A stretch of 64,000 bases of DNA from Variovorax brevis (GCF_030317105.1 NZ_JASZYG010000002.1:186001-250000); one strand, 5' to 3'; shown: positions 46,848 to 58,479, numbered from the stretch's first letter. Notes: generated by a model from the sequence alone, not told the origin. Translations and numbers: made by a program.

Positions 46848-47654
46848 GCGATTGAGGCTCCAGCAAGCACCGATGTGTTTCGTCGTCTGAACGCCGAGCC
46901 GGCTTACAAGGCGGTGTCCGGCACGATCGAGCGCGCGATTCTCGACGGCAGCCTGCCGCCGGGCACCGCCTTGCCGACGGAGCAGGAGTTGGCCGAGCGC
47001 TTCGGCGTGCACCGCTCGACGGTTCGCGAGGCCATTCGCCGCGTCGAGCAGGAGGGGCTGCTTCAGCGGCGCGAAGGGCGGCGGCTCTTTGTCTACCTGC
47101 CGGGCGTGCAGGACCTTGCGCCGCGCGCCACGCGCCTGCTGCTGCTGCAACAGACCACCTTCCTGGAACTGTGGGAGCTGGCTGTTTCGCTGGAACCGCT
47201 GGCCGCTCGCCTGGCGGCCCGGCGTGCCGACGCTCTCGACCTGCAAACGCTCGAAGACAACTTCGCGGCCATGGACGCAGCGGTGGACGACGAAACGCTG
47301 GTGCGCCTGGACGTCGAATTCCACGCCCTCCTCGGCCACGCCAGCCACAACCGCGCGCTCATGCTGGCACGCGAACCGGTGGGCCTGCTCTACAGCCCCA
47401 CCTTGCTGCAACTCTTCGCGCGGCTGCCGCAGGCCAAGACGCGCAACCGCGCCGCGCACCGGCACATCCTCGACGCGCTGGCAAAGCGCGATGCAGACCG
47501 TTCTGCCGAATGGATGCACAAGCACATTGTCGATTTCCAGCGCGGCTTCGCAATGGCAGGGCTGGACATGGCCTCTCCCATCGCAGCGCCACAAGCCGCG
47601 CCAGCAGTTCCGGCAACAGCAAGAGCAACTTCAACGACAGGAGACAAGAGATGA
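46845..47654 (+). CDS. GntR-family (FadR-type) regulator of the catabolic cluster
   Basis: This 269-residue regulator has a winged helix (about 15-85: ALPTEQELAERFGVHRSTVR, then EQEGLLQRREGRRLFVYLPG) and a helical FCD-type effector domain with VRLDVEFHALLGHASHNRAL (aspartate and histidine expected to bind metal) and NRAAHRHILDALAKRD. Start TTG 46845 has a GGAGG site; an in-frame TTG at 46725 is an unlikely longer alternative. Its stop overlaps the next gene's ATG by 4 nt, so it belongs to the transporter operon. It probably senses the imported compound or a CoA ester. Confidence 0.85.
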   Translation: MAIEAPASTDVFRRLNAEPAYKAVSGTIERAILDGSLPPGTALPTEQELAERFGVHRSTVREAIRRVEQEGLLQRREGRRLFVYLPGVQDLAPRATRLLLLQQTTFLELWELAVSLEPLAARLAARRADALDLQTLEDNFAAMDAAVDDETLVRLDVEFHALLGHASHNRALMLAREPVGLLYSPTLLQLFARLPQAKTRNRAAHRHILDALAKRDADRSAEWMHKHIVDFQRGFAMAGLDMASPIAAPQAAPAVPATARATSTTGDKR

Positions 47655-48979
47655 CGACGAGACTTTCGCCAGCAGGCCAACGCACTCCCCTTCGCAGCGC
47701 CACGCTGTCCGCACTCGGACTGGCCGCGGCGCTGTGCACATCCGGTGCGCAGGCGCAGGAGACCTTCAAGATCGGCATCGTCAGTTTCCTGTCGGGCCAG
47801 GCGGCGGAGAGCTTCGGCATTCCGGCCGTGAACGGCGCCAAGGTGCTGGTCGACGCCTTCAACAAGGGCGCTGCGCCCGCGCCCTACAACAAGGTCGGCT
47901 TCGGCGGCATGAAGATCGAGGCGGTGTACGTCGACGAGAACGGCGGCGCCACCAAGCAGGTGCAGGAACTGCGCAACCTCTATGACCGCGAGAAGGTCGA
48001 CGCGGTGGTGGGCTACGTCGGCTCGGGCGACTGCCTCGCGGTGGCGCCGGCGGCCGAAGAGATGAAGAAGTTCCTCGTGTTGTATGACTGCGGCACGCCG
48101 CGCATCTTCGAGGACAACAAATACAGCTACGTGTTCCGCACCGCCTCGCACGCGACCATGGACAACGTGGCGCTCGCCCGCTACATGAAAGCGCGCAACG
48201 TGAAGGCCGACACCTTCAACATGATCAACCAGGACTACGCGTGGGGCCAGGACTCGAAGAAGGACTTCACCTGGTCGATGGAAAAGCTCTACCCCAACGC
48301 CAAGCTCGGCGAAGACCAGTTGCCCAAGTTCGGCGCCGGCCAGTACGGCACCGAGATCTCGGCGTTGATGGCCAAGCAGGCTGACGTCACGCATTCGAGC
48401 TTGTGGGGCGGCGACTTGCAAGCCTTCATCCTGCAGGCCGGCCCACGCGGCTTGTTCAAGCGCACGCAGGTGGTGTTCTCCGCAGCCGATCACGTGCTGC
48501 CGGGGCTGGGCGACAAGATGCCCGATGGCGTGATCCTCGGCGCACGCGGTGCCTACGGCTTGATGTCGCCCAAGTCGGCGCTCAACGACTGGTGGTGGGA
48601 CCTGTATTCGAAGGCCTACAACGTCTACCCGGTGCAGGCGCCGTACCGCATGGCGCAGTCGCTGCTGGGGCTGAAGCTCGCTGCTGAAAAGGCGATGGCG
48701 GCCAACGGCGGCAAGAAGCCGACACACGAGCAACTGGCCGAGGCGCTGAAAGGCCTGGAGTGGGATTCGCCCGCCGGCCGCATCCGCATGGCGAACGGGG
48801 ACGGCCACCAGGCGGTGCAGGAAACGGCCATCGGCAAGACGCGTTACGACGCGGGCAAGAAGATGGTGATGCTGGACGACATCCAGCGCTTTCCGGCCGA
48901 CTGCGTGAACCCGCCGCCGAACATGAAGTCCGAGGAGTGGATCAAGGCCGGCTTCCCCGGCGCCAAGGGCTGCCCTTGA
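47651..48979 (+). CDS. branched-chain-type ABC transporter substrate-binding protein
   Basis: This 442-residue periplasmic protein has a signal peptide (about 1-36, ending SGAQAQ) and the LivK/type-I binding fold (TFKIGIVSFLSGQAAESFGI; VVGYVGSGDCLAVAPAAEEM). It is longer than LivK (about 370) and ends in KAGFPGAKGCP with cysteines that may pair. It is the first transporter gene, 4-nt coupled to the GntR regulator. Such binding proteins outside Liv loci often carry aromatic or fatty acids, urea or amides. Cargo here is unknown. Confidence 0.85.
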   Translation: MTTRLSPAGQRTPLRSATLSALGLAAALCTSGAQAQETFKIGIVSFLSGQAAESFGIPAVNGAKVLVDAFNKGAAPAPYNKVGFGGMKIEAVYVDENGGATKQVQELRNLYDREKVDAVVGYVGSGDCLAVAPAAEEMKKFLVLYDCGTPRIFEDNKYSYVFRTASHATMDNVALARYMKARNVKADTFNMINQDYAWGQDSKKDFTWSMEKLYPNAKLGEDQLPKFGAGQYGTEISALMAKQADVTHSSLWGGDLQAFILQAGPRGLFKRTQVVFSAADHVLPGLGDKMPDGVILGARGAYGLMSPKSALNDWWWDLYSKAYNVYPVQAPYRMAQSLLGLKLAAEKAMAANGGKKPTHEQLAEALKGLEWDSPAGRIRMANGDGHQAVQETAIGKTRYDAGKKMVMLDDIQRFPADCVNPPPNMKSEEWIKAGFPGAKGCP

Positions 48980-48990
48980 GGCGCTGACAA

Positions 48991-49887
48991 GTGCACACGG
49001 CAGTCACCATCCTGATCGACGGCCTGACGTACGCGTCATGGCTGTTCATCGTCGCGCTCGGGCTCACGCTGGTGTTCGGCGTGCTCAAGATCCTCAACAT
49101 CGCGCACGGCAGCTTCTATGCGCTGGGCGCGTATGCGGCGGCGAGCTTCGTCGGCTGGGGCGCGAGCCTGAAATGGGCGCCGGCGCTCTCGCTGGTGTGC
49201 ATGCTGCTCGCGGCCATCGCGGTGGCCGTCGTGCTGGCACCGCTCACCGAGCGCGGGCTGCTGCGCTTTTTCTACGGGCGCGACGAGGTGCTGCTGGTGC
49301 TGGTGACCTATGCGATGTTCCTCATCCTCGAAGACGTGACCAAGCTGGTGTGGGGCGCCAATCCGTACTACGTGTCGAAGCCCTATGCCCTGTTCGGCAA
49401 CCTCGACATCGGCGTGCAGAGCTGGGTGGGCTACGACTTCGCGCTGGTCGCGCTGGCGGTGATCGTGGGCGTGGCCGTCTGGTGGGGACTCAACCGCACG
49501 CGGCAGGGCAAGGTCATGCTGGCCGTGATCCACAACGCGGAGATCGCGTCGAGCATGGGTGTGAACGTGTCGCGCGTGTACATGCTGGCTTTCACGGTCG
49601 GCATTTTCCTGGCGGCGCTGGGCGGGGCATTCACGGCGCCGATGATCTCGGTGCAACCGGGCGTGTCGGTGGGCGTGATCATCGTGTCGTTCGCGGTGGT
49701 GATCATCGGCGGGCTGGGCAGCATCGAGGGTGCGGCCATCGGCGCACTCATCGTGGGGCTGGCGCGGTCCTTTGCGGTGCACGTGGCGCCGGTGGCGGAG
49801 CTGTTCTCCATCTACATCGTGATGGCGGTGGTGCTGATGTTCCGGCCCGAAGGGTTGTTCCAGCGCACGCAGACGCGAAAGATCTGA
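48991..49887 (+). CDS. branched-chain-type ABC transporter permease (LivH-like)
   Basis: This 298-residue protein starts at GTG 48991 and has about eight hydrophobic helices. It shows the LivH signatures FGVLKILNIAHGSFYALGAY and SFAVVIIGGLGSIEGAAIGA. It follows the binding protein by 11 nt and LivM starts 4 nt after its stop. It makes one half of the membrane channel. Cargo is not evident from the sequence. Confidence 0.9.
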   Translation: MHTAVTILIDGLTYASWLFIVALGLTLVFGVLKILNIAHGSFYALGAYAAASFVGWGASLKWAPALSLVCMLLAAIAVAVVLAPLTERGLLRFFYGRDEVLLVLVTYAMFLILEDVTKLVWGANPYYVSKPYALFGNLDIGVQSWVGYDFALVALAVIVGVAVWWGLNRTRQGKVMLAVIHNAEIASSMGVNVSRVYMLAFTVGIFLAALGGAFTAPMISVQPGVSVGVIIVSFAVVIIGGLGSIEGAAIGALIVGLARSFAVHVAPVAELFSIYIVMAVVLMFRPEGLFQRTQTRKI

Positions 49888-49891
49888 CGCA

Positions 49892-50872
49892 ATGGCCGCC
49901 GTACTCGAACCCACTTCCACTTCTTCCGCACGCCGACGTGCGCCGGTGAGCCGCGGGCGCGTTGCTGCGCTGGGCCTGCTGGCCTTTGCGGCGCTGGCCA
50001 TCGCCGGCTGGTTCAGCCCGCGCTGGCTGACCTTTCTCGTCACCATGGCCGCCGCCAACGGGCTCGTGTCGCTGGGCATCGTGTGCCTGATGCGCGGCGG
50101 CGTGGTGCCATTCGGGCAGGGCATGCTGTTTGCCGCAGGCGGCTACACGGCGGCGCTCATCTACAACAAGCTGGGCTTCACCGACGCGTTGGGCCTGGCG
50201 CTGTGCGGCGGCATCGTCGCAGTGCTGATCGCCGCGCCCTTTGCGCCGCTGCTGTCGCGTTACCGCGGCATCTTCTTCGCGATGCTGACGCTGGCGCTGT
50301 CGATGGTCACCTACGGCCTGCTCATGAAGCTGGAAACACTGGGCGGATCGGACGGTTTCAACGTCGGGCGGCCCACGCTCTTCGGCAGGAAGCTGCCCGA
50401 CGCGCACACGGGCTACATCATGTACATCGTCACCACGGGCATCGCGACGGCGATGGCGCTGCTGGCGCGCATCTACTTCGACAGCACGCGCGGGTTGGTG
50501 ACACTGGCGGCGCGTGAGAACGAGTTGCGCGTGGAATACCTCGGCGGCTCGGTGCGACAGGCGATGACGATCAACTTCATCCTCGCGGCGTTTTGCGGCG
50601 GGCTCGGCGGCGCGCTGGCGGTGATGGCGCTCGGGCACATCGAGCCGAACTTCAGCTTCTGGACCACGTCCGGCGAATTCGTCTTCGTCGCCATTCTTGC
50701 GGGATGGCAAAGCGTCGCGGCGGTGTTCCTCGCGAGCACGGTGCTGGAGGTGGTGCGTTCGTTTTCCAGCGCGTACTTTCCCAACACCTGGCAGCTGGCG
50801 CTGGGGCTGTTCCTGTTGTTCGTGATCCGCTTTTTGCCGCGCGGACTCGGCTCGTTGTGGATGAAGAAATGA
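49892..50872 (+). CDS. branched-chain-type ABC transporter permease (LivM-like)
   Basis: This 326-residue permease has an N-terminal cytoplasmic lead, then about eight helices. LivM-type signatures are LVSLGIVCLMRGGVVPFGQG, SRYRGIFFAMLTLALSMVTY and FVFVAILAGWQSVAAVFLAS. Its stop overlaps the LivG ATG by 4 nt. It pairs with the LivH-like protein. Confidence 0.9.
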   Translation: MAAVLEPTSTSSARRRAPVSRGRVAALGLLAFAALAIAGWFSPRWLTFLVTMAAANGLVSLGIVCLMRGGVVPFGQGMLFAAGGYTAALIYNKLGFTDALGLALCGGIVAVLIAAPFAPLLSRYRGIFFAMLTLALSMVTYGLLMKLETLGGSDGFNVGRPTLFGRKLPDAHTGYIMYIVTTGIATAMALLARIYFDSTRGLVTLAARENELRVEYLGGSVRQAMTINFILAAFCGGLGGALAVMALGHIEPNFSFWTTSGEFVFVAILAGWQSVAAVFLASTVLEVVRSFSSAYFPNTWQLALGLFLLFVIRFLPRGLGSLWMKK

Positions 50873-51621
50873 ACGCGTTGCTTGAAGCCCGCGGGGTCAA
50901 CAAACGCTTCGGCGCCGTGGTCGCTGCCGCCGACATCGACATCGCCATTGCCGCCGGCGAACGCGTGAGCCTGATCGGCAGCAACGGCGCCGGCAAGACC
51001 ACCTTCGTCAACATGATCACCGGCTACCTGAAGCCCGACGAAGGCCGCATCCACTTCGACGGCCGCGACATCACGCCGTTGGCGCCGCGCGCCATCACGC
51101 GGCTGGGCGTGGCGCGTTCCTTTCAGATCCCGCAGCTGTACGGCGACCTCACGGTGCTCGACAACATGCTGGTGGCCAACGCGTGCCATGACCAGCGCCT
51201 GAGCTTCTGGCAACCGGCGCACCGCGGCGAGGCCATCGACCGCGCCGATGTGCTGCTGGAACGCTTTCGTCTTGCCGACCACCGCGAGCGCCGCGTGGCC
51301 GAGTTGCCCGGCGGCGTGCGCAAGCTGCTCGACATCGCGATGGCGCTGACGGCCGCGCCCAAGCTGCTGCTGCTCGACGAGCCCACCAGCGGCGTGTCGG
51401 CCGAAGAGAAGTTCCCGATGATGGAAACCATCATGGCCGCGCTCGGCCACGAAGCCATGACGGTGCTCTTCGTCGAGCACGACATGGACATCGTGGAGCG
51501 CTACGCGAGCCGCGTGGTCGCGTTCTACAGCGGCCGCATCATTGCCGACGGGCCACCGCAAGAAGCGCTGGCCACCGACGACGTGCGCCGCTACGTCACC
51601 GGCGAATTGCTGCAGGAGTAA
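50869..51621 (+). CDS. branched-chain-type ABC transporter ATPase (LivG-like)
   Basis: This 250-residue ATPase has Walker A GSNGAGKT (about 38-45), a signature region VAELPGGVRKLLDIAMAL in which LSGG is replaced by LPGG, Walker B KLLLLDEPTSGVS and the switch histidine in VLFVEHDMDIV. The LPGG variant is a visible departure from the usual ABC signature. It is coupled to livM by a 4-nt overlap and 5 nt before livF. Confidence 0.9.
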   Translation: MNALLEARGVNKRFGAVVAAADIDIAIAAGERVSLIGSNGAGKTTFVNMITGYLKPDEGRIHFDGRDITPLAPRAITRLGVARSFQIPQLYGDLTVLDNMLVANACHDQRLSFWQPAHRGEAIDRADVLLERFRLADHRERRVAELPGGVRKLLDIAMALTAAPKLLLLDEPTSGVSAEEKFPMMETIMAALGHEAMTVLFVEHDMDIVERYASRVVAFYSGRIIADGPPQEALATDDVRRYVTGELLQE

Positions 51622-51626
51622 AGACG

Positions 51627-52280
51627 ATGCTGCACATCGAGAACCTGCATGTGGCAATCCAGTCGGTGCAAGCCTTGCGCGGGCTGTCGCTCGATGTTGG
51701 CAGCGGCCAGATGGTCGGACTGGTCGGCCGCAACGGCGCGGGCAAGACGACGCTGATGCGCGCGGTGATGGGTGCCTTGAAACCATCGAAAGGCCGCATC
51801 GTGTTCGACGGCCACGACCTGGCCGCGATGCCGGCCCATGCGCGCGCGGCGCTGGGCATCGGCTACATGCCGGAAGACCGCGGGCTGGTGCCCGAACTCA
51901 CCGTGGAAGAGAACATCCTCGTTCCGGTGTGGGTCAACAAATCGCTGGTGGAGTCCGAGCGGTTGGCGCTGGTCTATGGCGTGCTGCCGGAATTGCACGA
52001 GATGCGCTCGCGCCGCGCGCTGCTGCTGTCGGGCGGGCAGCAGAAGCTGGTGGCGCTGGCACGGGCATTGGCGGTGGGCACGCGGCTCTTGCTGCTCGAC
52101 GAGCCCTTCGAAGGCGTGGCGCCGGTGTTGTCCAAGCGGCTGGGTGAAGTCATCGCCGGACTCAAGGGCAGCGAGGTGTCGGTGCTCATCGCGCAGAGCG
52201 ACCTCAACCACTCGCGCCGCATCGTGGATGTGGAAGTCGTCATCGAGCGCGGCGCCAACGCGATGAGGGCGGCGGCATGA
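51627..52280 (+). CDS. branched-chain-type ABC transporter ATPase (LivF-like)
   Basis: This 217-residue ATPase has Walker A GRNGAGKTTLMRAVMG (about 34-49), signature LLSGGQQKLVALARALA and Walker B RLLLLDEPFEGVAP. It is slightly shorter than usual LivF (about 235) but all motifs are present. A GGAG site precedes its ATG by 8 nt. It partners with the LivG-like ATPase. The CoA ligase gene begins 55 nt later. Confidence 0.9.
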   Translation: MLHIENLHVAIQSVQALRGLSLDVGSGQMVGLVGRNGAGKTTLMRAVMGALKPSKGRIVFDGHDLAAMPAHARAALGIGYMPEDRGLVPELTVEENILVPVWVNKSLVESERLALVYGVLPELHEMRSRRALLLSGGQQKLVALARALAVGTRLLLLDEPFEGVAPVLSKRLGEVIAGLKGSEVSVLIAQSDLNHSRRIVDVEVVIERGANAMRAAA

Positions 52281-52335
52281 GACGCCGGGCCGTTCTCGAG
52301 GCGAATGCCGTCGCGCGCAGTGCGGAGGTGACGCC

Positions 52336-53925
52336 ATGAGCCATTGGCGGGACTTTCCCGTTCCGCAAATGCGGCGCGAGGCGCTGTATGGCGATCGCAT
52401 CGTGCGCTGCTTTGCGGAGCGTCCACAGAGCCTGTATGCGATGTTCGAGCACGCGCGTGCCACCCGCGCGGAGCACGATGCCATCGTTTGCGAAGGCCGG
52501 CGATGGAGCTATGCGCAAACGGGTGAGGCGAGCGATCGTTTGGCAGGCGCCTTTGCCGCCAAGGGCATCGCGAAAGGCGACCGCGTGCTGATGCTCGTCG
52601 GCAATCGCCCCGAGTTCCTCTTCGTGCTGCTCGCCCTGCAACGCATTGGCGCCATCGCCGTGCCGGTCGGCATTCGCGAGCAGCGACCCGGCCTCACCTA
52701 CATCGCCAACCAGTGCGGCGCGAAGGCCATCGTGTACGACGACCCGCTCGCGGATCGCGTTCCCGCAAATGGCGATGCGCCGGAACTGCGCCAGCGCATC
52801 GCTGTGTCGCTGCTCGCCGCGCTGGCCGCCGAACCAAACGCGATCCCTGCCCCGGCCAGCACGGCAGAGACCGACGTGGCGGTGATCCTCTACACCTCCG
52901 GCACCACCGGCTTTCCCAAGGGCGCGCTGCTCACGCACCTGTCCATCGTGCATTCGGCGCTGCACTTCCAGTCCTGCATGCGCCTGCAACCGGAGGACCG
53001 GTCCGCACTCGCCGTGCCGGCCAGCCATGTCACCGGCCTCGTCGCCATCATCGCGGCGATGTGGCGCGTGGGCGGCGCCGTGATCGTCGTGCCCGAGTTC
53101 AAGGCCGAGCCCTTCGTGCAACTGATGGCGCAGGAGCGCGTGACCCACACGCTGATGGTGCCGGCCATGTACCAGCTGTGCCTGCTCTCGGACGGCTTCG
53201 GCCGCGAAGACCTGTCGCGTTGGCGCATCGGCGGCTATGGCGGCGCGCCGATGCCGGTGGCGACCATCGATGCACTCACCGCGCGCTTGCCCGGCCTGAC
53301 GCTCATCAACTCCTACGGCGCCACCGAGACCACCTCGCCCACCACCATGATCCCGGCCGGACTCACGCGCGAGCACGCCGATTCGGTCGGCGTGCCGCTG
53401 CCCGCTGCCGAGGTCCGCGTGATGGACGACGAAGGCCGCGAAGTCGCACCCGGCGAAACCGGCGAGATCTGGATCGGCGGCCCGATGGTCGTGCCCGGCT
53501 ACTGGAACAACCCCGAGGCCAATGCTGCATCGTTCACGGCCGGCTTCTGGCATTCGGGCGACCTGGGTTCCATCGACGCGCAAGGTTTTGTTCGCGTGTT
53601 CGACCGCAAGAAAGACATGCTCAACCGCGGCGGCTACAAGGTCTACTCGGTCGAGGTCGAGAACGTGTTGATGGGCTTTGCCGGCATGGTCGAAGCGGCC
53701 GTGGTGGGCAAGCCCTGCCCCGTGCTCGGCGAGCGCGTGCATGCCTTCGTCTATCCCACCGCACTGCCCGTCGATGTGAACGCCGCCGAGGCCGCGCTGC
53801 GCCGCCATTGCGAAGAACGCCTGGCCGACTACAAGGTGCCCGAGAGCTTCACGTGGAGCACCGAGCCCCTGCCGCGCAACGCCAACGGCAAGCTGATGAA
53901 ACGGCTGATGCGCACCCGGATTTGA
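52336..53925 (+). CDS. AMP-forming acyl/aryl-CoA ligase
   Basis: This 529-residue ANL-family enzyme activates a carboxylic acid to its CoA thioester. Motifs are the phosphate loop YTSGTTGFPKGALLTH (about 190), the aryl/acyl pocket region NSYGATETTSPTTMIPA, adenylate-binding FWHSGDLGSIDAQGF and DRKKDMLNRGGYKVY, and the C-terminal lysine motif NGKLMKRLM. A GGAGGTG site precedes the ATG. It follows an importer, suggesting the imported acid is activated for degradation. The acid is unknown; aromatic or branched-chain acids are candidates. Confidence 0.85.
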   Translation: MSHWRDFPVPQMRREALYGDRIVRCFAERPQSLYAMFEHARATRAEHDAIVCEGRRWSYAQTGEASDRLAGAFAAKGIAKGDRVLMLVGNRPEFLFVLLALQRIGAIAVPVGIREQRPGLTYIANQCGAKAIVYDDPLADRVPANGDAPELRQRIAVSLLAALAAEPNAIPAPASTAETDVAVILYTSGTTGFPKGALLTHLSIVHSALHFQSCMRLQPEDRSALAVPASHVTGLVAIIAAMWRVGGAVIVVPEFKAEPFVQLMAQERVTHTLMVPAMYQLCLLSDGFGREDLSRWRIGGYGGAPMPVATIDALTARLPGLTLINSYGATETTSPTTMIPAGLTREHADSVGVPLPAAEVRVMDDEGREVAPGETGEIWIGGPMVVPGYWNNPEANAASFTAGFWHSGDLGSIDAQGFVRVFDRKKDMLNRGGYKVYSVEVENVLMGFAGMVEAAVVGKPCPVLGERVHAFVYPTALPVDVNAAEAALRRHCEERLADYKVPESFTWSTEPLPRNANGKLMKRLMRTRI

Positions 53926-53993
53926 GTTTCCTGTTTTCCAGTCTTTGCTGAACGGTTCAGTGAAGGTGTCTTTCAACCAACAGGAGAAGAAGC

Positions 53994-54950
53994 ATGAAGG
54001 GGATTCGAAGCAGTCTGATCGGCGCGGCAGCGCTGTCACTCAGTCTTGGCGTGGCGGCCCAGGCCAACTGGTATCCGAGCAAGTTCGGCGCGAATGACGA
54101 GATCGGCGCGGCCAACTACCTCACGCCGGCGGTGGCCCTGAACGCGGCCAAGCTCGTCAAAACCGGCAAGGTCTATTCGCTCGGCATCACGGTGAGCACG
54201 ACGACACCGGCCTTTCCGCCACGCACCTGCGCCATCTACATCGTGCAGCCGGGCCAGACAGGATCTGCCGAAGGTCTCGGTCCGACGCACACCACCTACA
54301 ACGACGACATCCTCAATTGCTGGAACGGCATCGGCACGCAGCTCGACGGCCTGGGCCACATCGGCGTCGGTGACCGCTACTACAACGGCAACAAGTGGGC
54401 CGAGTTTGCGACGATGGGCGGCCTGAAGAAGATGGGCACCGAGAAGATCCCGCCAATGGTTGCGCGCGGCGTGTTGCTGGACATGGCCGCACACTATGGC
54501 GTCGACGTGGTCAAGGAAGGCACGGCCTTCAACACCGCCGAGATCGACGCCGTCGCGAAGAAGCAGGGCGTGGACATCAAGCAGGGCGACGTGGTCATCT
54601 TCCACACCGGCTGGCTCAGCCTGATCGACAAGGATCCGAAGCGATTCGGCTCTGTCGAGCCCGGGCTGGGCCGTGAAGGTGCACGATACCTGGTGTCCAA
54701 GGGCGTCGTGGCGGTGGGCGCGGACACCTGGGCGGTCGAGGCCATTCCCTTCGAGAAGGATGGCGACAAGGACGGCGGCATCTTCGGCGTGCACCAGATC
54801 CTGCTGCCCATGGGCGGCACCTACATCCTAGAGAACATCAACACCGCAGAACTGGCCAAGGACAAGGCCTACGAATTCATGTTCGTGCTCGGCCAGAACA
54901 AGTACCAGGGCGCGGTGCAGTCGATGATCAATCCGGTGGCGATTCGCTGA
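53994..54950 (+). CDS. exported cyclase-family hydrolase (kynurenine-formamidase-like fold)
   Basis: This 318-residue protein has a signal peptide (about 1-22, SLGVAAQA) and the cyclase/formamidase fold with NYLTPAVALNAAKLVKTGKV and GDVVIFHTGWLSLID. The metal motif usually written HxGTHxDxPxH appears as GIGTQLDGLGHIG, with glutamine for the second histidine, a variant of a distinct subfamily. Export means it acts outside the cytoplasm. A GGAG site precedes the ATG. It probably opens a lactone or amide ring before import by the adjacent transporter. Substrate unknown. Confidence 0.75.
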   Translation: MKGIRSSLIGAAALSLSLGVAAQANWYPSKFGANDEIGAANYLTPAVALNAAKLVKTGKVYSLGITVSTTTPAFPPRTCAIYIVQPGQTGSAEGLGPTHTTYNDDILNCWNGIGTQLDGLGHIGVGDRYYNGNKWAEFATMGGLKKMGTEKIPPMVARGVLLDMAAHYGVDVVKEGTAFNTAEIDAVAKKQGVDIKQGDVVIFHTGWLSLIDKDPKRFGSVEPGLGREGARYLVSKGVVAVGADTWAVEAIPFEKDGDKDGGIFGVHQILLPMGGTYILENINTAELAKDKAYEFMFVLGQNKYQGAVQSMINPVAIR

Positions 54951-55023
54951 GGGCGTTGCGGCGCGCGTTGGAGGTCCGGGAATCCGGGCGGCAGCGCGCG
55001 CCGGTGAGATCGACGTTCACGCG

Positions 55024-55374
55024 CTATTGCCGCAAGATTTTTTCCATCGCCTTTCCCTTTGCGAGTTCATCGATCAGCTTGTCGAGGTGGCGTATCTTTT
55101 GCATGAGCGGATCGTCGATGTCTTCCACGCGAACACCGCAGACCACGCCCTTGATGAGCGAACTGTTCGGGTGAATGGCGGGAGCTTGGGCAAAGAAGGC
55201 TTGAAAATCGGTTCCCTGTTCGATTTGCCGATTCAGTCCAGCCTTGTCATACCCGGTCAGCCAGCAAATGATGTGGTCGACTTCTCCTTGGGTACGACCC
55301 TTGCGTTCCGCCTTCAGAACGTAGAGCGGATAAACCTTTGCAAATGATGTCGCGAAAATTCGGTGCTCGGGCAT
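55024..55374 (-). CDS. DUF2200 family protein
   Basis: This 116-residue protein matches DUF2200: [37 protein letters not shown] and [19 protein letters not shown]. Function is unknown; the fold is small and helical. The ATG at 55374 has a GGAGAA site 7 nt upstream. It converges with the cyclase gene and follows the HxlR gene in the same direction after a 77-nt gap. It may act on its own. Confidence 0.85.
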   Translation of the reverse strand: MPEHRIFATSFAKVYPLYVLKAERKGRTQGEVDHIICWLTGYDKAGLNRQIEQGTDFQAFFAQAPAIHPNSSLIKGVVCGVRVEDIDDPLMQKIRHLDKLIDELAKGKAMEKILRQ

Positions 55375-55451
55375 CGTGATTTCTCCTGTGTGTCGGGTCC
55401 CGAAGCGCATGCTGCCCCGGCATGCCGAAGCGCCGCGAGTTCTTCAACGGC

Positions 55452-55865
55452 TCAGTCCAATCCGTGGTCTCGCCGCAAGTGCGCCACCAACTGGCCCATG
55501 GATTTTGGTCCGCGCCCGACCAGGTCAACGGCCTCGGGCCTGCGAGTCGTGGGGTCATGCTTCTGGGCCCACGCGCTCATGGCGACGATCACGGGCAGGA
55601 GATCGAGCCCTTTTGCGGTCAGGCTGTAGATTGCCTTTTGCGCGTGTGTCGGATCGTCTTGCCGCGTGATGAGTCCGTTGTCGACGAGCGCGTTGAGTCG
55701 GGCTGCCAGGACATTGCTGGCAATCGATTCCTCGGACTGCAGGAATTCGCGGAAGTGGCGCTTGCCCGCAAACATCAGGTCGCGGATCACGAGCAGCGTC
55801 CATCGATCGCCAATGATTTCGAGTGCCGTGCTGATCGGGCAGGTGGAGCGCTGGTCCTGTCGCAT
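55452..55865 (-). CDS. HxlR-family transcriptional regulator
   Basis: This 137-residue regulator is a single winged-helix protein of the HxlR family: CPISTALEIIGDRWTLLVI at residues 9-27, REFLQSEESIASNVLAARLN and LTAKGLDLLPVIVAMSAW. The N-terminal cysteine could sense redox or electrophiles, as in related HxlR proteins. The ATG at 55865 is used. It is divergent from the GFA-family gene, which may be its target. An aldehyde stress response is a reasonable guess. Confidence 0.88.
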   Translation of the reverse strand: MRQDQRSTCPISTALEIIGDRWTLLVIRDLMFAGKRHFREFLQSEESIASNVLAARLNALVDNGLITRQDDPTHAQKAIYSLTAKGLDLLPVIVAMSAWAQKHDPTTRRPEAVDLVGRGPKSMGQLVAHLRRDHGLD

Positions 55866-55946
55866 GATTTCGATTCTAGACCGGTTGCATATCAGAAGCA
55901 GTAGCGCGAGAATAGTGATCCTGAATTGCAACCAGAAAGGCCTCCG

Positions 55947-56369
55947 ATGACTTACCGCCGTTATCAGGGCAGCTGCCACTGCCAGGCTGTGCGCTACGAA
56001 GCCGGGTTCGACCTGTCCGCAGGCACGAACCGCTGCAACTGTTCGATTTGCAGCAAGGCGCGGGCATGGTTCCTCTTCGTGCGAGGTGACGCCTTCAAAT
56101 TGCTTGCCGGAGAGGACGCGCTGAGCAGCTACGAGTGGGTTCCTCCCGGACGGACAGAAGCGGGGCTCACCTATCGCTTCTGTTCGCGATGCGGGGTTCG
56201 CTTGTACGCCACGGGTGAGTTGCAGCAGCTCGGCGGCCGCTTCTACGCGCTGCACGTGCCCACGCTGGACGATGTCGACCGGGAAGAACTCGCGAACGCG
56301 CCTGTGAACTTCATCGACAACGCGCACGACAGGTTCGACAGGGCGCCCGCCGATACGCGCCTGATGTGA
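55947..56369 (+). CDS. GFA-family zinc protein (glutathione-dependent formaldehyde-activating type)
   Basis: This 140-residue protein has the cysteine clusters of the GFA/CENP-V fold: [20 protein letters not shown] and [10 protein letters not shown], which bind zinc. Family members are described as glutathione-dependent formaldehyde-activating, although many have other or no known roles. The ATG at 55947 gives the canonical start. Divergent HxlR shares its 81-nt upstream region. Confidence 0.85.
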   Translation: MTYRRYQGSCHCQAVRYEAGFDLSAGTNRCNCSICSKARAWFLFVRGDAFKLLAGEDALSSYEWVPPGRTEAGLTYRFCSRCGVRLYATGELQQLGGRFYALHVPTLDDVDREELANAPVNFIDNAHDRFDRAPADTRLM

Positions 56370-56508
56370 GTCGGCGGCCGCGAAGGCGCCACGTCCCATT
56401 TTTCCCGTGCCGGGAAAGGTGCCCGCCGGCCCTGCCCGAAGAGGCTGCGACAATCAGGCGGTGCCGGCACGGCCTGTCCGGCATGCGCCGCCTTTCACCT
56501 TCCTTGCC

Positions 56509-58479
<1,971 letters not shown>

